NCBI GenBank assembly: GCA_015698045.1
Contig: BLAL01000218.1
Coordinates: forward strand, 1,178,001-1,242,000
Direction: 5' to 3'
Source of the DNA: Rhizophagus clarus
Taxonomy: Eukaryota; Glomeromycota; Glomeromycetes; Glomerales; Glomeraceae
Length of the DNA stretch: 64,000 nt
The translations under genes and the position numbers were made by a program. Shown in pieces: positions 1 through 10,369 of the stretch. The first letter of the stretch is position 1. Every line of letters starts with the position of its first letter. The notes beneath the pieces were generated by a model, which was given only the letters and a program-made list of their open reading frames with translations, made no database searches and had not been told where the DNA came from.

Positions 1-2944
1 CTTATGTGGAAAAAGAAAATTACTGATAAACATATCCTATATATTTTTAATAGGATTATTATACCTCGTGTTGAATACTGGTCACAGGTTTTCATCCTAT
101 CGCCAGATTTAATTCATCGTTTATTTGTTCCCTTTCGTCGAATGTTTAAAAACAAGCTCAAATTTGCTCGTACTGCCCCTAATGCGATAGTAGATAATTC
201 CTATATATATGGTTATCGTAATCCTTATGAGAATCAACTTCAAGCAAAAATTACTAATTTTTGCATTCAATTAAATGACACTGGAATCTTAGGAAGAATC
301 ACTGAAATTCGCTTGAAACTGCTACAACAACTACTCTGGTGTTCTCGACCGCTGATAGAGGGTATTCCTTTTGATAAAATCCCTAGACGTATGAAGAATA
401 ATTATTTACTTAATATGATCAATTTAATGAGACAGAATGATTTTACACTTCTTGTCATAGACAAAGGCAGATTTCCTACCATAGCAGGAGGAAAAAATGA
501 TTTTACATCTGTAGCTACTTTTAACTTTTTGTCCAAATATAGCACAATTTTACGCTCACGCCAAATTATGTTTGTAGAACAAATTATTTCAGGAGACAAG
601 CGTCGCTTACTTAATTGGACTGATATATGTAATAAACATTACTTTCAATCCATTCCTGGTCGTGGTAACAAAGAAGAAAAATGGTATATGGATATCCAAA
701 AACTCATTACAGTGGATGGGCTTAACATTAAACCGCAGATTTACAACAAATTTACTACATTCTTTGATAATATTGAAGATACTAAATCTTATGATATAGA
801 AAAACAAGATAAATCATTATCTGTTGTATATAGCCCTCAACATAATTCGATTTTATTTGGAAAAGTTCAACGCCTTATTGATGAAGATACTATTCTTCTT
901 CGACATTATCATGCTGATATGTCTCAATCAACCTCAACATCTACCTATGTTACCGTCTGTGATGATACACTTTGTGCTGCTAATACTGCAAATCGTTCAA
1001 GCATGGGTGTTTGTGCTTTTACTGCCAAATCAAAGCATATAGTACCGCTTTTATCGGCTGCTAAATTTACTAAAGAAGATGTTAAACGTAGAAAAATGAT
1101 TAATTTTAATCTTTTTAATCTTTTTGATCAAGCTAAGAAAAAATACGCTCTTTCTCAAAGTACGTTAACGAGAAATCACGTGATCAGACAAAACAATATT
1201 ATTTTAGAATTGTTAGAACCAGGACTTTCTAGGAATGAATTACTTATAATTCAACGAAAATTCGCTATATTTGATAATCCAAATTGCTGTATTTTTGAAT
1301 TTTTCACTGATGGCTCTCTTATTGAATTAGGCACTGAACAATGCAATATTAGCTGCGCGTTTGCTCACCTTGACAGATCCTTTGGTATTCCTCAAGTAGA
1401 ATTTTATACTACAATTGATAAATGGCCTTCAGCATATCGAGGCGAACTCTTAGCAGTCATTTTAGCTCTTATGGTAGTCCCTTATAGAAGTAAAGTGAGA
1501 ATCAACATTGACTCTTTAAATGTGATTACTATGTTTGAGGGATTTAAACATAATAATTTCTCTCCTACATCACGAGATTATTTCAAACTTAATAATAGTT
1601 ATCTATGGTCAATTTTGATTAGAATTATTCGTCAACAGAACTTACATGTAGAAATGTTTAAAGTAGCTGCACACACTGATTGCGATGGCAATAATCACGT
1701 GGATAGATTAGCAAAATCTGCTCACATTGACCAAGATAGATTTATTAACTTTATAGATACTGCTCCTGACATTAAAGTACTTCCGTTATGGAATAATATC
1801 ATCATTGAAACTCACTTACGAAAATTTATCAAGATGGTTAGTCATATTAAAGGCCTGGAAAAATTTATCAACCTACATAGGAATACTAAATATCGAAAAT
1901 TAGAAGTTGATTGGACTTCTACCTTTGAATGCCTCAATTGCGATATTGCTAATAATGAAACTTCAATGTCTTCTTCTAAAGTTAAAGCTCATAAAGTTCA
2001 TCTCCTTATAGAAGAGATTCCTACAATTGAACAAATGAAGAAATCATTCCTAGAATTATACGATGGATGGAAATGTCCTAGTTGTGGATTGGAAGATGAA
2101 ACGTTTGATCACGTGTGGACATGTGATGAACATCGCTCGCTTCTTTTAAAGATTAAAAATAATACAATTGATCTTTTATTATCATTGTTATTTGAATATA
2201 ATCCAGACATTACAGATTATTCTGCCTTATTGACGCTTAATATATGGACAATTAGTATAGATCCTAACAATTTTACTTTTTTGGATCTCATCAAAGGCTT
2301 TATACCATTGGAGTTGACTCAAATTCTTAACTTGTGGATTCCTCGTAAACAATTACTGTTAGTCATTATTGAGATCAGGCAGTACATTTATGAACAAACA
2401 TTTAAAGATATTTGGATACATCGTTGTTCTTTTATAAAAGAATTTGAACGTTCGTTGGGTATTACAAAAAAGAAAAAATTAACTTTAAAAAATTTTCGAC
2501 CATTTAATAATATTTTGAATAGTGATAGAGAATTAGAATATAAATTTGATGCTCTAGATAGTATTCGTAATAATATATATTTTGGTAAAAATATTATTGA
2601 ATTTTACAGTAATCTTACTTCGTAGCGCTAGTAGTTAGTTAGTATACTTTATATAGAATTTTATATATGGTTTTATTACTTTCTTTTCTGCAGAGCGGGC
2701 TTCGGTTTACCTGGTTTTTAACTGGCTGTAAAAGAGGTAGTGGGTTAATTATTGAATGTTTCTAGAAGTAGTTGGTTATTTTTAGATAGTTCGTTATATA
2801 ATTACTCCACCGTCGAAGTAGATTTAGTTCGCTTCTATTAGTTAGTTTCATTTTTTATTTTCATGTATCAATTTTGATGTGTTTATAATTTATGTGTTCG
2901 CTTCTAATATCTGTTCAATAAAAATAAAAATAAAAATAAAATCA
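1..2944 (+). mobile_element. 3' half of a LINE-type (non-LTR) retrotransposon
   Basis: The window opens inside the element, so its 5' end and target duplication cannot be seen. It carries the C-terminal part of an ORF2-like protein (4-2625), a 3' untranslated region of about 300 bp, and a tail of repeated AAAAT units at about 2918-2941. Such a tail is the usual product of target-primed reverse transcription. The coding part is open for over 870 codons, so the insertion is probably young. Its 3' untranslated region does not obviously match the 3' end shared by the elements at 24-25.7 and 34-36.2 kb, so it belongs to another subfamily. Confidence 0.85.
4..2625 (+). CDS. LINE ORF2 C-terminal part: connector, RNase H and zinc knuckle (5' partial)
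   Basis: This is the C-terminal 873 residues of a retrotransposon polyprotein; the frame is open to the window edge, so the first ATG need not be the start. RNase H lies around residues 430-580. Its acidic residues can be read in FFTDGSL (about 1303-1320), YRGELLAV (about 1435), INIDSLNV (about 1500) and HVDRLAK (about 1697-1717). A CPSC...H...C zinc knuckle sits near residues 690-707 (about 2072-2125). The preceding 400 residues match the connector between the reverse-transcriptase thumb and RNase H; the same region recurs, diverged, at 63.6-64.0 kb. The palm motifs of the reverse transcriptase are not present and would lie upstream of the window. Known role: copying element RNA into the genome and degrading the RNA template. 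Confidence 0.85.
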   Translation: MWKKKITDKHILYIFNRIIIPRVEYWSQVFILSPDLIHRLFVPFRRMFKNKLKFARTAPNAIVDNSYIYGYRNPYENQLQAKITNFCIQLNDTGILGRITEIRLKLLQQLLWCSRPLIEGIPFDKIPRRMKNNYLLNMINLMRQNDFTLLVIDKGRFPTIAGGKNDFTSVATFNFLSKYSTILRSRQIMFVEQIISGDKRRLLNWTDICNKHYFQSIPGRGNKEEKWYMDIQKLITVDGLNIKPQIYNKFTTFFDNIEDTKSYDIEKQDKSLSVVYSPQHNSILFGKVQRLIDEDTILLRHYHADMSQSTSTSTYVTVCDDTLCAANTANRSSMGVCAFTAKSKHIVPLLSAAKFTKEDVKRRKMINFNLFNLFDQAKKKYALSQSTLTRNHVIRQNNIILELLEPGLSRNELLIIQRKFAIFDNPNCCIFEFFTDGSLIELGTEQCNISCAFAHLDRSFGIPQVEFYTTIDKWPSAYRGELLAVILALMVVPYRSKVRINIDSLNVITMFEGFKHNNFSPTSRDYFKLNNSYLWSILIRIIRQQNLHVEMFKVAAHTDCDGNNHVDRLAKSAHIDQDRFINFIDTAPDIKVLPLWNNIIIETHLRKFIKMVSHIKGLEKFINLHRNTKYRKLEVDWTSTFECLNCDIANNETSMSSSKVKAHKVHLLIEEIPTIEQMKKSFLELYDGWKCPSCGLEDETFDHVWTCDEHRSLLLKIKNNTIDLLLSLLFEYNPDITDYSALLTLNIWTISIDPNNFTFLDLIKGFIPLELTQILNLWIPRKQLLLVIIEIRQYIYEQTFKDIWIHRCSFIKEFERSLGITKKKKLTLKNFRPFNNILNSDRELEYKFDALDSIRNNIYFGKNIIEFYSNLTS

Positions 2945-3326
2945 GGATTGTTTCAGCATAAAAACTAAAAAATTTTTGAACTTAAAAGAATAAAATCTTT
3001 TTCGTTAAATTTCTATTTTCTATCCAAATGATACAATCTATATAACATTCTAAAAATTTGTCATTGCACGTGACTTTTTGGCCAGAATTATGCCACTCGG
3101 CCAGAATTAAGAAATTAACCATGTGATGTATTATATAGACGTCAGATTTCAGTGTGATCAAACAGATTATTCCTTTAAAAGGCAACTTATTTGTCTACGT
3201 CCTACAATAAACATAAACATTATTTCTTATAGAAATTTTCTAAAACAAAATGGACTTTCTTATCCTCTCAATCAAAAAAGTATACAATAAATAATCCTTA
3301 AATATTCTTAAAGCTAAAATCTTATT
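2945..3326. other. Spacer between LINE and kinase pseudogene
   Basis: AT-rich DNA with no supported gene. Its right end carries the AT-rich leader found just upstream of the other kinase copies. Confidence 0.5.
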
Positions 3327-5187
3327 ATGAATCAACTAATCAACCTCTCAAATGACACATCTTTAATTAATCTACTAATTAGCCCATCAAGTAATATATC
3401 TTCAATTAATCTACTAATTAACTCATCAAATAACATATCTTCAATTAATCTAACGCTAAACACACTTAAACCAAAATCCAATTATAAGTTAAAGATATGT
3501 AATGAATGTGGTCAGAAAAGAAAATTTTCTAATGAAATTCAACATATTTGTGATTTATGTAGTAGAGTAAAACTTGGTTCATTAAGTGGAAATAAAGTTG
3601 TTGACGATTTTATAAGGTACACGAAAACTGATAGAAAAGATGTGAGAATGGAACAACCCTTATGATAGGTTTAAGGATGTAGAATTTTTTGCTGAAGGAG
3701 GATTTAGTAAAATTTATAAGGCTACTTGGATTGATGGACCGATAACTTGGGATTGTAAAAAACGACAGTATAAACGTGACGGCAATAAAACAGTTGTTCT
3801 CAAAGAACTCAATAATTCTAAGAAATCAGCTCCAAAGAGTTAAATGAGGTATTCTTATATCTTATCCTAATATCTTATCCTAATGTTAATTATTGATCTA
3901 TTAATTTGTTATTTTTAGCTCAAAATGTATTATTCTTTTAGATTAAAAACTACTACAAGTAAAGTTAATAAATATTATGGAATAACTCAACATCCTGTTA
4001 CTTTAAACTTTATGATAATTACAAATTATTATGAATCAGGAGATCTTTCACATTTCATAATTAATGATTTTTTTAATATTACTTGGGTCGATAAGCTAAT
4101 TAAATTATACTTTATGATATCTGGACTCGAAAGAATACATGATGCAAATATAATTCATAAAGATTACCATAGTGGGAATATTTTTATTGATGGTCTCTTA
4201 GGAGTAACAGGTGATCTAGGATTAAGTAAATCATCATTAGTTGATGATGAAGATAATGAAATTTATGGCATCATTCCTTATGTTGCTCCAGAGGTTCTTC
4301 AAGGACATAAATATACTAAAGCTTCAGATATATACAGTTTTGGTATGATTATGTGGGAATTAATGACAGGTAGAAGGCCTTTTTGGGATAAAAGTCATGA
4401 TATGGATCTTATTATTAAAAAATGTGATGGTCTTCGTCCCCCAATTGTTACAAATGCACCCAAGGGTTATATTAAATTGATGAAAATGTTGGCATTCTGA
4501 TCTAAATAAAAGACCAACAACTATTGAATTAAAGAAGAAAATTAGTAAAATTTGGAGCATCAAGAGTACAACAACAGTTGAAACTAAAATCATAAAATCA
4601 CCAGATATCGATCCTATAATAGCAAATAGTCCAGGCGCCATCTATAAGAGCAGACCTTTAAGCACAATGACAAAATTCGTAGAATCTACAAGAAGATTAA
4701 AAAGTCAATCAATCAGTTTAAAATTAGGTAAATAAATTGTCATCTAATTGTTTATTAACCTTTTTGTACACTAATTACTAATAAATAACCCAAAAGAAAA
4801 AAGAAAATTTGATAATAATTTGTATAAAAGTAAGTAAATTTTTTTAAATGACTGAACAATTTACACTAAGTCATTCAATTAATTTTATTTTTAAAATTTT
4901 TAGAAAAAATTAACAAAAAAATCAAATTATTTGAAAATGAAAATAGTAGTAAATATATTTGTTTTTATATTTTTCATGAATATGATACAATATATTTGTA
5001 TAAATTACGATTCTTTTTTTTAATAACAGAACTTGAATTAGATATAGATAATAATATACAATCTAGCGACAATAGTAAGTAAAAATTATTGTTAATTTAA
5101 TTTATAAACTTAAGATTAAGTTTTTGTTTATAATACATAGATTATCTTACTGAAGAAATTAACTTTGATATTGTCATTCCGAGTTAA
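3327..5187 (+). pseudogene. TKL-type protein kinase pseudogene (copy E)
   Basis: Same five-exon layout as the intact kinase at 26255-28138, but broken. The N-terminal exon has a cysteine knuckle (CNECG...CDLC) and the SGNKVVDDFI motif. The frame is lost near 3620-3660, before YDRFKD and the glycine loop AEGGFSKIYKATW (about 3700-3735). A one-base loss at about 3838-3842 shifts the frame again before the exon junction, and a third shift at about 4488 removes the QKCWH motif. The catalytic exon (about 3919-4733) still shows HKDYHSGN, a DLG in place of DFG, and DIYSFGMIMWEL. Remnants of the C-terminal small exons persist at about 5031-5070 (ELELDID) and 5150-5187. The N-terminus holds an extra tandem repeat of an INLLIxSS unit. 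Three independent frameshifts make it a pseudogene rather than one sequencing error. Confidence 0.8.
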
Positions 5188-7360
5188 AACTCTTTAATTA
5201 TGGTATTATAATAGAATATTGTTTTTGTTTTACATCATTCTATTTATTTATTTATTTATTTATTTGTGATAGCTAAACATAATGATTTTTTAGTACGGTA
5301 CAGTATGAAAATTTAAAAAAATTATCACCAGTTAGAAAATTATTATTAATTTTTTCAAATACAGTAAACTTAAACTTTTTAGTATAATTTTATAAATTTT
5401 GATGTAGTCATGTAGTCATGTAGTCATATTTTTTATCAACATTTTTCATTGTATTATTTTCAATCATTTCTTATTTAGTTATTATTACATTAAAATAAAT
5501 ATTTATTTATTCTCTTCATTATAATTACGAACTACAATATAAGCAATAACATATCAAAGATTTGATTGATTTAATGAATGTACTTGTAAGTTCTTATACC
5601 TTTAGCTATATTTATTAATTGTGTGTATATTTAACTTATTATTATATATATAAACGCATAAAAATACATTTTTTTTTAGTAGTCTAGTAGCCATTAATGT
5701 CCATTTTGTTATTTGAACATCAATATCCATTTAATGTAATAATTATTTGGATTAATACCCATTTTAAGGTTACAAACAACATATGGAATAAATTATGATT
5801 ACTTAGACGCCAATATCCATTTTAACATTATTATTTAGATATATAAGTTATAAAGTCAGAACTACAACGAATATTTCATTTAAAACAAGCCATGGAGAAA
5901 GTCAAAGCCGGTAGGTAACATTAATTAAGTATGAAGTGAGGAGATTACGAACGCTTGTTTTCTTCCTTAAAAAAGTTGCAAAACTAAGTAGAGTATGTAT
6001 TAATATAATAAGAGACGCACTTTATATCTTAGACTTGCCTAATAGCAGTTCTTGGGATAGAAACTTTATCCCATGTCGTATTTTTGTGTGTAGCATACAC
6101 ATTAGTATTTCAAAGGAGAATGAGTACTTTTTTTCTCTTACACTTCTTAGAAACGTTTACGAGTGTAATTGCAAGTCCTTTATTTATGCCATATAAAATC
6201 TTGCTTAGTTATCTTGAAAAAGTTTGGTCATTCATTTCTAAAATTTCAAAAAGCTCAAAGGTGAGTTCAGCTATATTATATGTTGATGAAGTTGATGAAA
6301 TAAGAAATATTCAAAAGCAGATTAAGAATCTTAAGCCTTGAACTGGAGGTTAAATAGTATAAAATGATGGTTATGATTTATTTATTTAACAGTGATTGTA
6401 AATAAAGAAAATAGCTAAACGAATAATATAGCATAAAATTCAAAGATATTGAAACTTGTGAGAAATTTTGCGTTTAAAAAAATCATTTACTATTGCAACA
6501 TGCACCCTTTAGAATTTAGATGATCAATTACTTCTTCAAGTTCAGGTTTTATAACTGAATATAGTACCACAATACAAACATTTTTAGCGTAAAGAAGATT
6601 TTGAAGTGATTAGATCATTTCTAAATTAATCGACTTTTCACTCAATTTGGATTTTCAGTTATACTGATCTTCAAGACACAATATAAAATCGTCTGAATTA
6701 AGAAATACGCAATGTAAACTCGAGAAATGTGTTTTATAATAATGCTTAAAACTTAAAGCATTATGCTTAATGAATAACGCATATGCTTATGCTTAGGTTT
6801 CTTTTGATATTAAAAGAGTAAAATTGTGATTTAGGCCTTTCTGTGCCACTTTCATTGCATATTTAGTTGAGCCATCAAATAATAGGTTTTTGTGAATTTT
6901 TTAATTTTACTTTGATAATTAAAAAAAAATGTTTTTATTAATAATAATGTAGCAAAAAATTTGCTTCATTGACATTTTTTGTAATTTGAATAAAAAAAAA
7001 AAAACAATCTCCACCTTTTTATTAAGTTATTTTAATAAAAAAAAAAGCTAAAAGGCATTTGTTAAAATCATTTTTAATAAAAAATGAAATTAATTATTTT
7101 TTATTGTTTTTGATAACAATAGTACTCATTTATCAGATGAGATTTTAAGTGATAAATGTTCAAAACGATTAAAAAAATAATTTATATTTTAAAAAAATGT
7201 CAAAACGTTTTTATTAAAATGATCAATAAAAAAAAAAAATATTATTATCAGATATCGTTTTTTACTAAAATGACTAGTAAAAAATATTAATATCACTTTT
7301 TTACTTAAAAAACGATTATTAATAAGATATTAATACCGTTGCAGCATGTATACTTATATA
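5188..7360. other. AT-rich intergenic DNA with an uncertain 0.4-kb open region
   Basis: No gene is recognised. Two overlapping short ORFs (5936-6196 and 6084-6341) could be frameshifted pieces of one hydrophobic protein, but neither resembles a family I know. Short direct repeats occur at about 5405-5427 (GTAGTCAT) and 5690-5835 (AATATCCATTTTAA-like). From about 6900 to 7330 there are repeated TTTTTATTAAA / ACGTTTT blocks that loosely resemble the satellite array at 60.8-62.1 kb. Confidence 0.4.
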
Positions 7361-7738
7361 CAGAGTTGGGAAATACAGTGTACTAAGCAAAATTTTAGTA
7401 CAGTACAGTACAGTACAGTACAGTACAGTTAGTACACTGTACTAATTTGTACTATTTTATATTATTATATATAATATAACCAAAAATTTTTAATGAGTCT
7501 TTTGATATCTAGTAATCCAATTTATAAAAATTTTTTTTTGTTTTATAGATCTTATTGAACTTTACAAAATAAAAAAAAGTTTGTTCAAATTGGATTATTA
7601 AATGCCAAGATAATTGCATAAATCAAATTTGAAAAAAGTTCTAAAAAAATGTACTGTACTAAAAAATCTTAGTACAGTACAGTACTGTACGTACTGTACT
7701 AACTGTACTGGTACAGTACAGTACACTTCCCAACCCTG
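7361..7738. mobile_element. hAT-type MITE, 378 bp, with 8-bp target duplication
   Basis: The left end begins CAGAGTTGGGAA and the right end reads TTCCCAACCCTG, an imperfect terminal inverted repeat of the CAGGGTTGGGAA type known from hAT transposons. The element is bounded by a perfect direct repeat CTTATATA (7353-7360 and 7739-7746), the 8-bp duplication expected for hAT insertion. Subterminal regions are packed with GTAC/CAGTACAGTAC repeats on both sides (about 7400-7445 and 7670-7725). There is no transposase frame, so it is non-autonomous. Confidence 0.85.
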
Positions 7739-7746
7739 CTTATATA

Positions 7747-10369
7747 TCATAGGGGACAACATCCCTTAAATAAGCCATATTCTAGTTATTTATATAAATT
7801 GCAGAATGTCTTAAAGTAGTAGAAACTGTCCATCAAATATCAGAAATTACCACTAACAATTTTTTTATTTTTAATTCTTTAAGATGATTTCATATAATAC
7901 CGGTAATAGTTAATTTTATTCTAATTAAGAATCAATATTATTAAAAAAGTACATTATCCAAATTAAACTATGTATTTTACAAATTGAATTCCACTTTGTA
8001 TAATGTTCTGTCATCCAAATAATGTTGATATTGGTGATATTAATAAGAAAAATCAATTATATTAATTATTTGATGAACTTCTAATTGTAAGTTCATTTCT
8101 TGATTCTCCTATTGAAGCGATAAGAAAAAGAGTGGAGTGATTAAAAATAGGAAAAATACTTTTTTCGCTTTTTTTTTTTGATTATAATTAAGACTTACAC
8201 TTATGAAATTATCTTTAATCGGTCAAAAAAATTCATTAGTAATTAAGCAAAAATCTCTCTGGAAAGAACAAATATACTATTTACTGTATAAATTAAGTGA
8301 ACTACAAAATTAAAAGAAAAAAAAATCAGTTAGTTACATCTTCCATTTTTGGTACTTATAATATAAATTAAATATGATTGTAGTCATATGAATAACTTTT
8401 TGAGGGTTGGTTTTAAGTAACCTATTTGCTCTTGTAAGAATCCAATCGCTATCATTATAATTACTACTATTATGGCAATATTGTGCTAATTTTCTTCACA
8501 TCTTGTTAATACATTTTTTTTCAGTGAAGGATTATTTATTGTTGATGATGATATCAATATATTATTTATTATGTTTTTCATTTCTTCAGATATCGTAAAA
8601 ATTTTTACAAATTAGAAAATACCCTCTTTCTAAAGAATTATTTCTGCTAAAGATATATATATTTATTTATTTTAGAAATAACATAAATATAAGTATAAAC
8701 TAATTCGAATATAAATTATTAGATATCTACCTTTATTGTTATCGTGCTTAATGCAAAAGCAAAATAATATCATAAACGATTTTGTAAATTATGATATAAA
8801 AAGAACGTACTGTATGTAATGATGATGTAGCATATAAAATATATTCATAATGGTATTAAAGATTATTATTACGAAATTATTGATTAAGTAATCAAAATAA
8901 TCAAAATGAGAACATGATCACTTCGCCTGAAAGAATATCATGTGATTTATTGCAGTTAAGCACTTAATCTAACTAGATGGAATCACTTAAATTTTTCAAA
9001 GCCTTAAAAAATATCATTCAAAAAATATTAATGAAAAAAAAGAAATTAAAATATTTATTAAAATGCCTAACTATTCTCCCTATACAAATTAATCATAATA
9101 TTAGGACTAGAAACCAGAAACTAATGATGTTTGTCGTTGGTAATATAAAATAAAAAACTGAAAAAAATACGTAAAAAGAATAGGTAGTGAATAGGTAGTT
9201 TAATTCAAAAAGGAAATTATAGTGATGTAAAAGGAAGGACAGGAAGGAAAATACATGGGTTAACATAATTTTGTTAATGCTATGCAGTAGGAAATCCTTA
9301 AACAATAGATTATTTGACTATTGTGTTTATAAACATAAATTTTTTGAAAACTACAAAATCACCCTTAGATGCCGCTTTACAGATTTCATTTTGTTAAAGA
9401 AAAACGATTATTATGGACTTAATTTTAAATAAATTGTAACATATTGCATAATCTTATTTTTTTATTTTATAAATGTTTAACTTTTTTGTGTTAGAAAATT
9501 TTAACTTTCATTTTAGCTATTGTTACCATATACTTTAATTAAAATCATTATTAGTATCAGTATACAAACTGACTGATTCAAAATGTCTATACCCATTAGG
9601 TAAAATATTATAAGAAATTGCTTTTTTTTTAATCTTACAATTCTTTATTTTCCTTTATTAGGTCTGACGTGATATTAAAAAATTAAAAATTTTGAATTCT
9701 ATAGCAACTAATTGCTGTAAATCAAAAATTACTGTAGAATTCCATTGGTTTAAATTTTAAACTTATTATCTATGAAAACCGTTCAGTAAAAGACACTTGA
9801 TTATGCGTTGCACCATTCCATTTGATCATACAATGAAGTTCTCTGTTACAGTATAAATTGACAGATATAGATTTTTTTTCTTCTTTTTTTTTTAAAAAAA
9901 TCAAAAATAATTAATTATTAATAAACATTTTGTTTTTTTTTTCTTTTTGAGGGATTAGACTGGATTAAGCTGCGGATTCAGATGTAATAATATGATATTA
10001 AAAAAAAATCGTATTTTATATTTTTTTTTTGTTTATCTCTTAGGCTTAGTAAGTACTTGTGGCCGTCACCAATGCAACCTGAATGCATGAGCACACTGCG
10101 ACAATTTGGCAATTACTGTTTAGAATTATTTTTTTGATGGCGTGCATGTAATAAAACGAATATAAATTCTTATATCACATGATTATATAAAATTGTAACT
10201 AAATTAAGTTAATTTGATCATCAAACAATCAATCACTAATATGTTTATATAGAATACTTGTTTGTGACATTTTTCACGTGTCAAAATATAAATATAAATA
10301 TTTGCATTCCAGACTTTTCCATTTCTTAGTTTCAGTTTATTTAAACTACATAGGAAAAATAAAGTTAAA
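7747..10369. other. AT-rich intergenic DNA and upstream region of the Sel1-kinase gene
   Basis: I see no gene here. Open frames are short, AT-driven and without motifs. The last 100 bp before the ATG at 10370 is an AT-rich leader with pyrimidine stretches, a plausible promoter and 5' untranslated region; no defined promoter element can be named. Confidence 0.4.
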
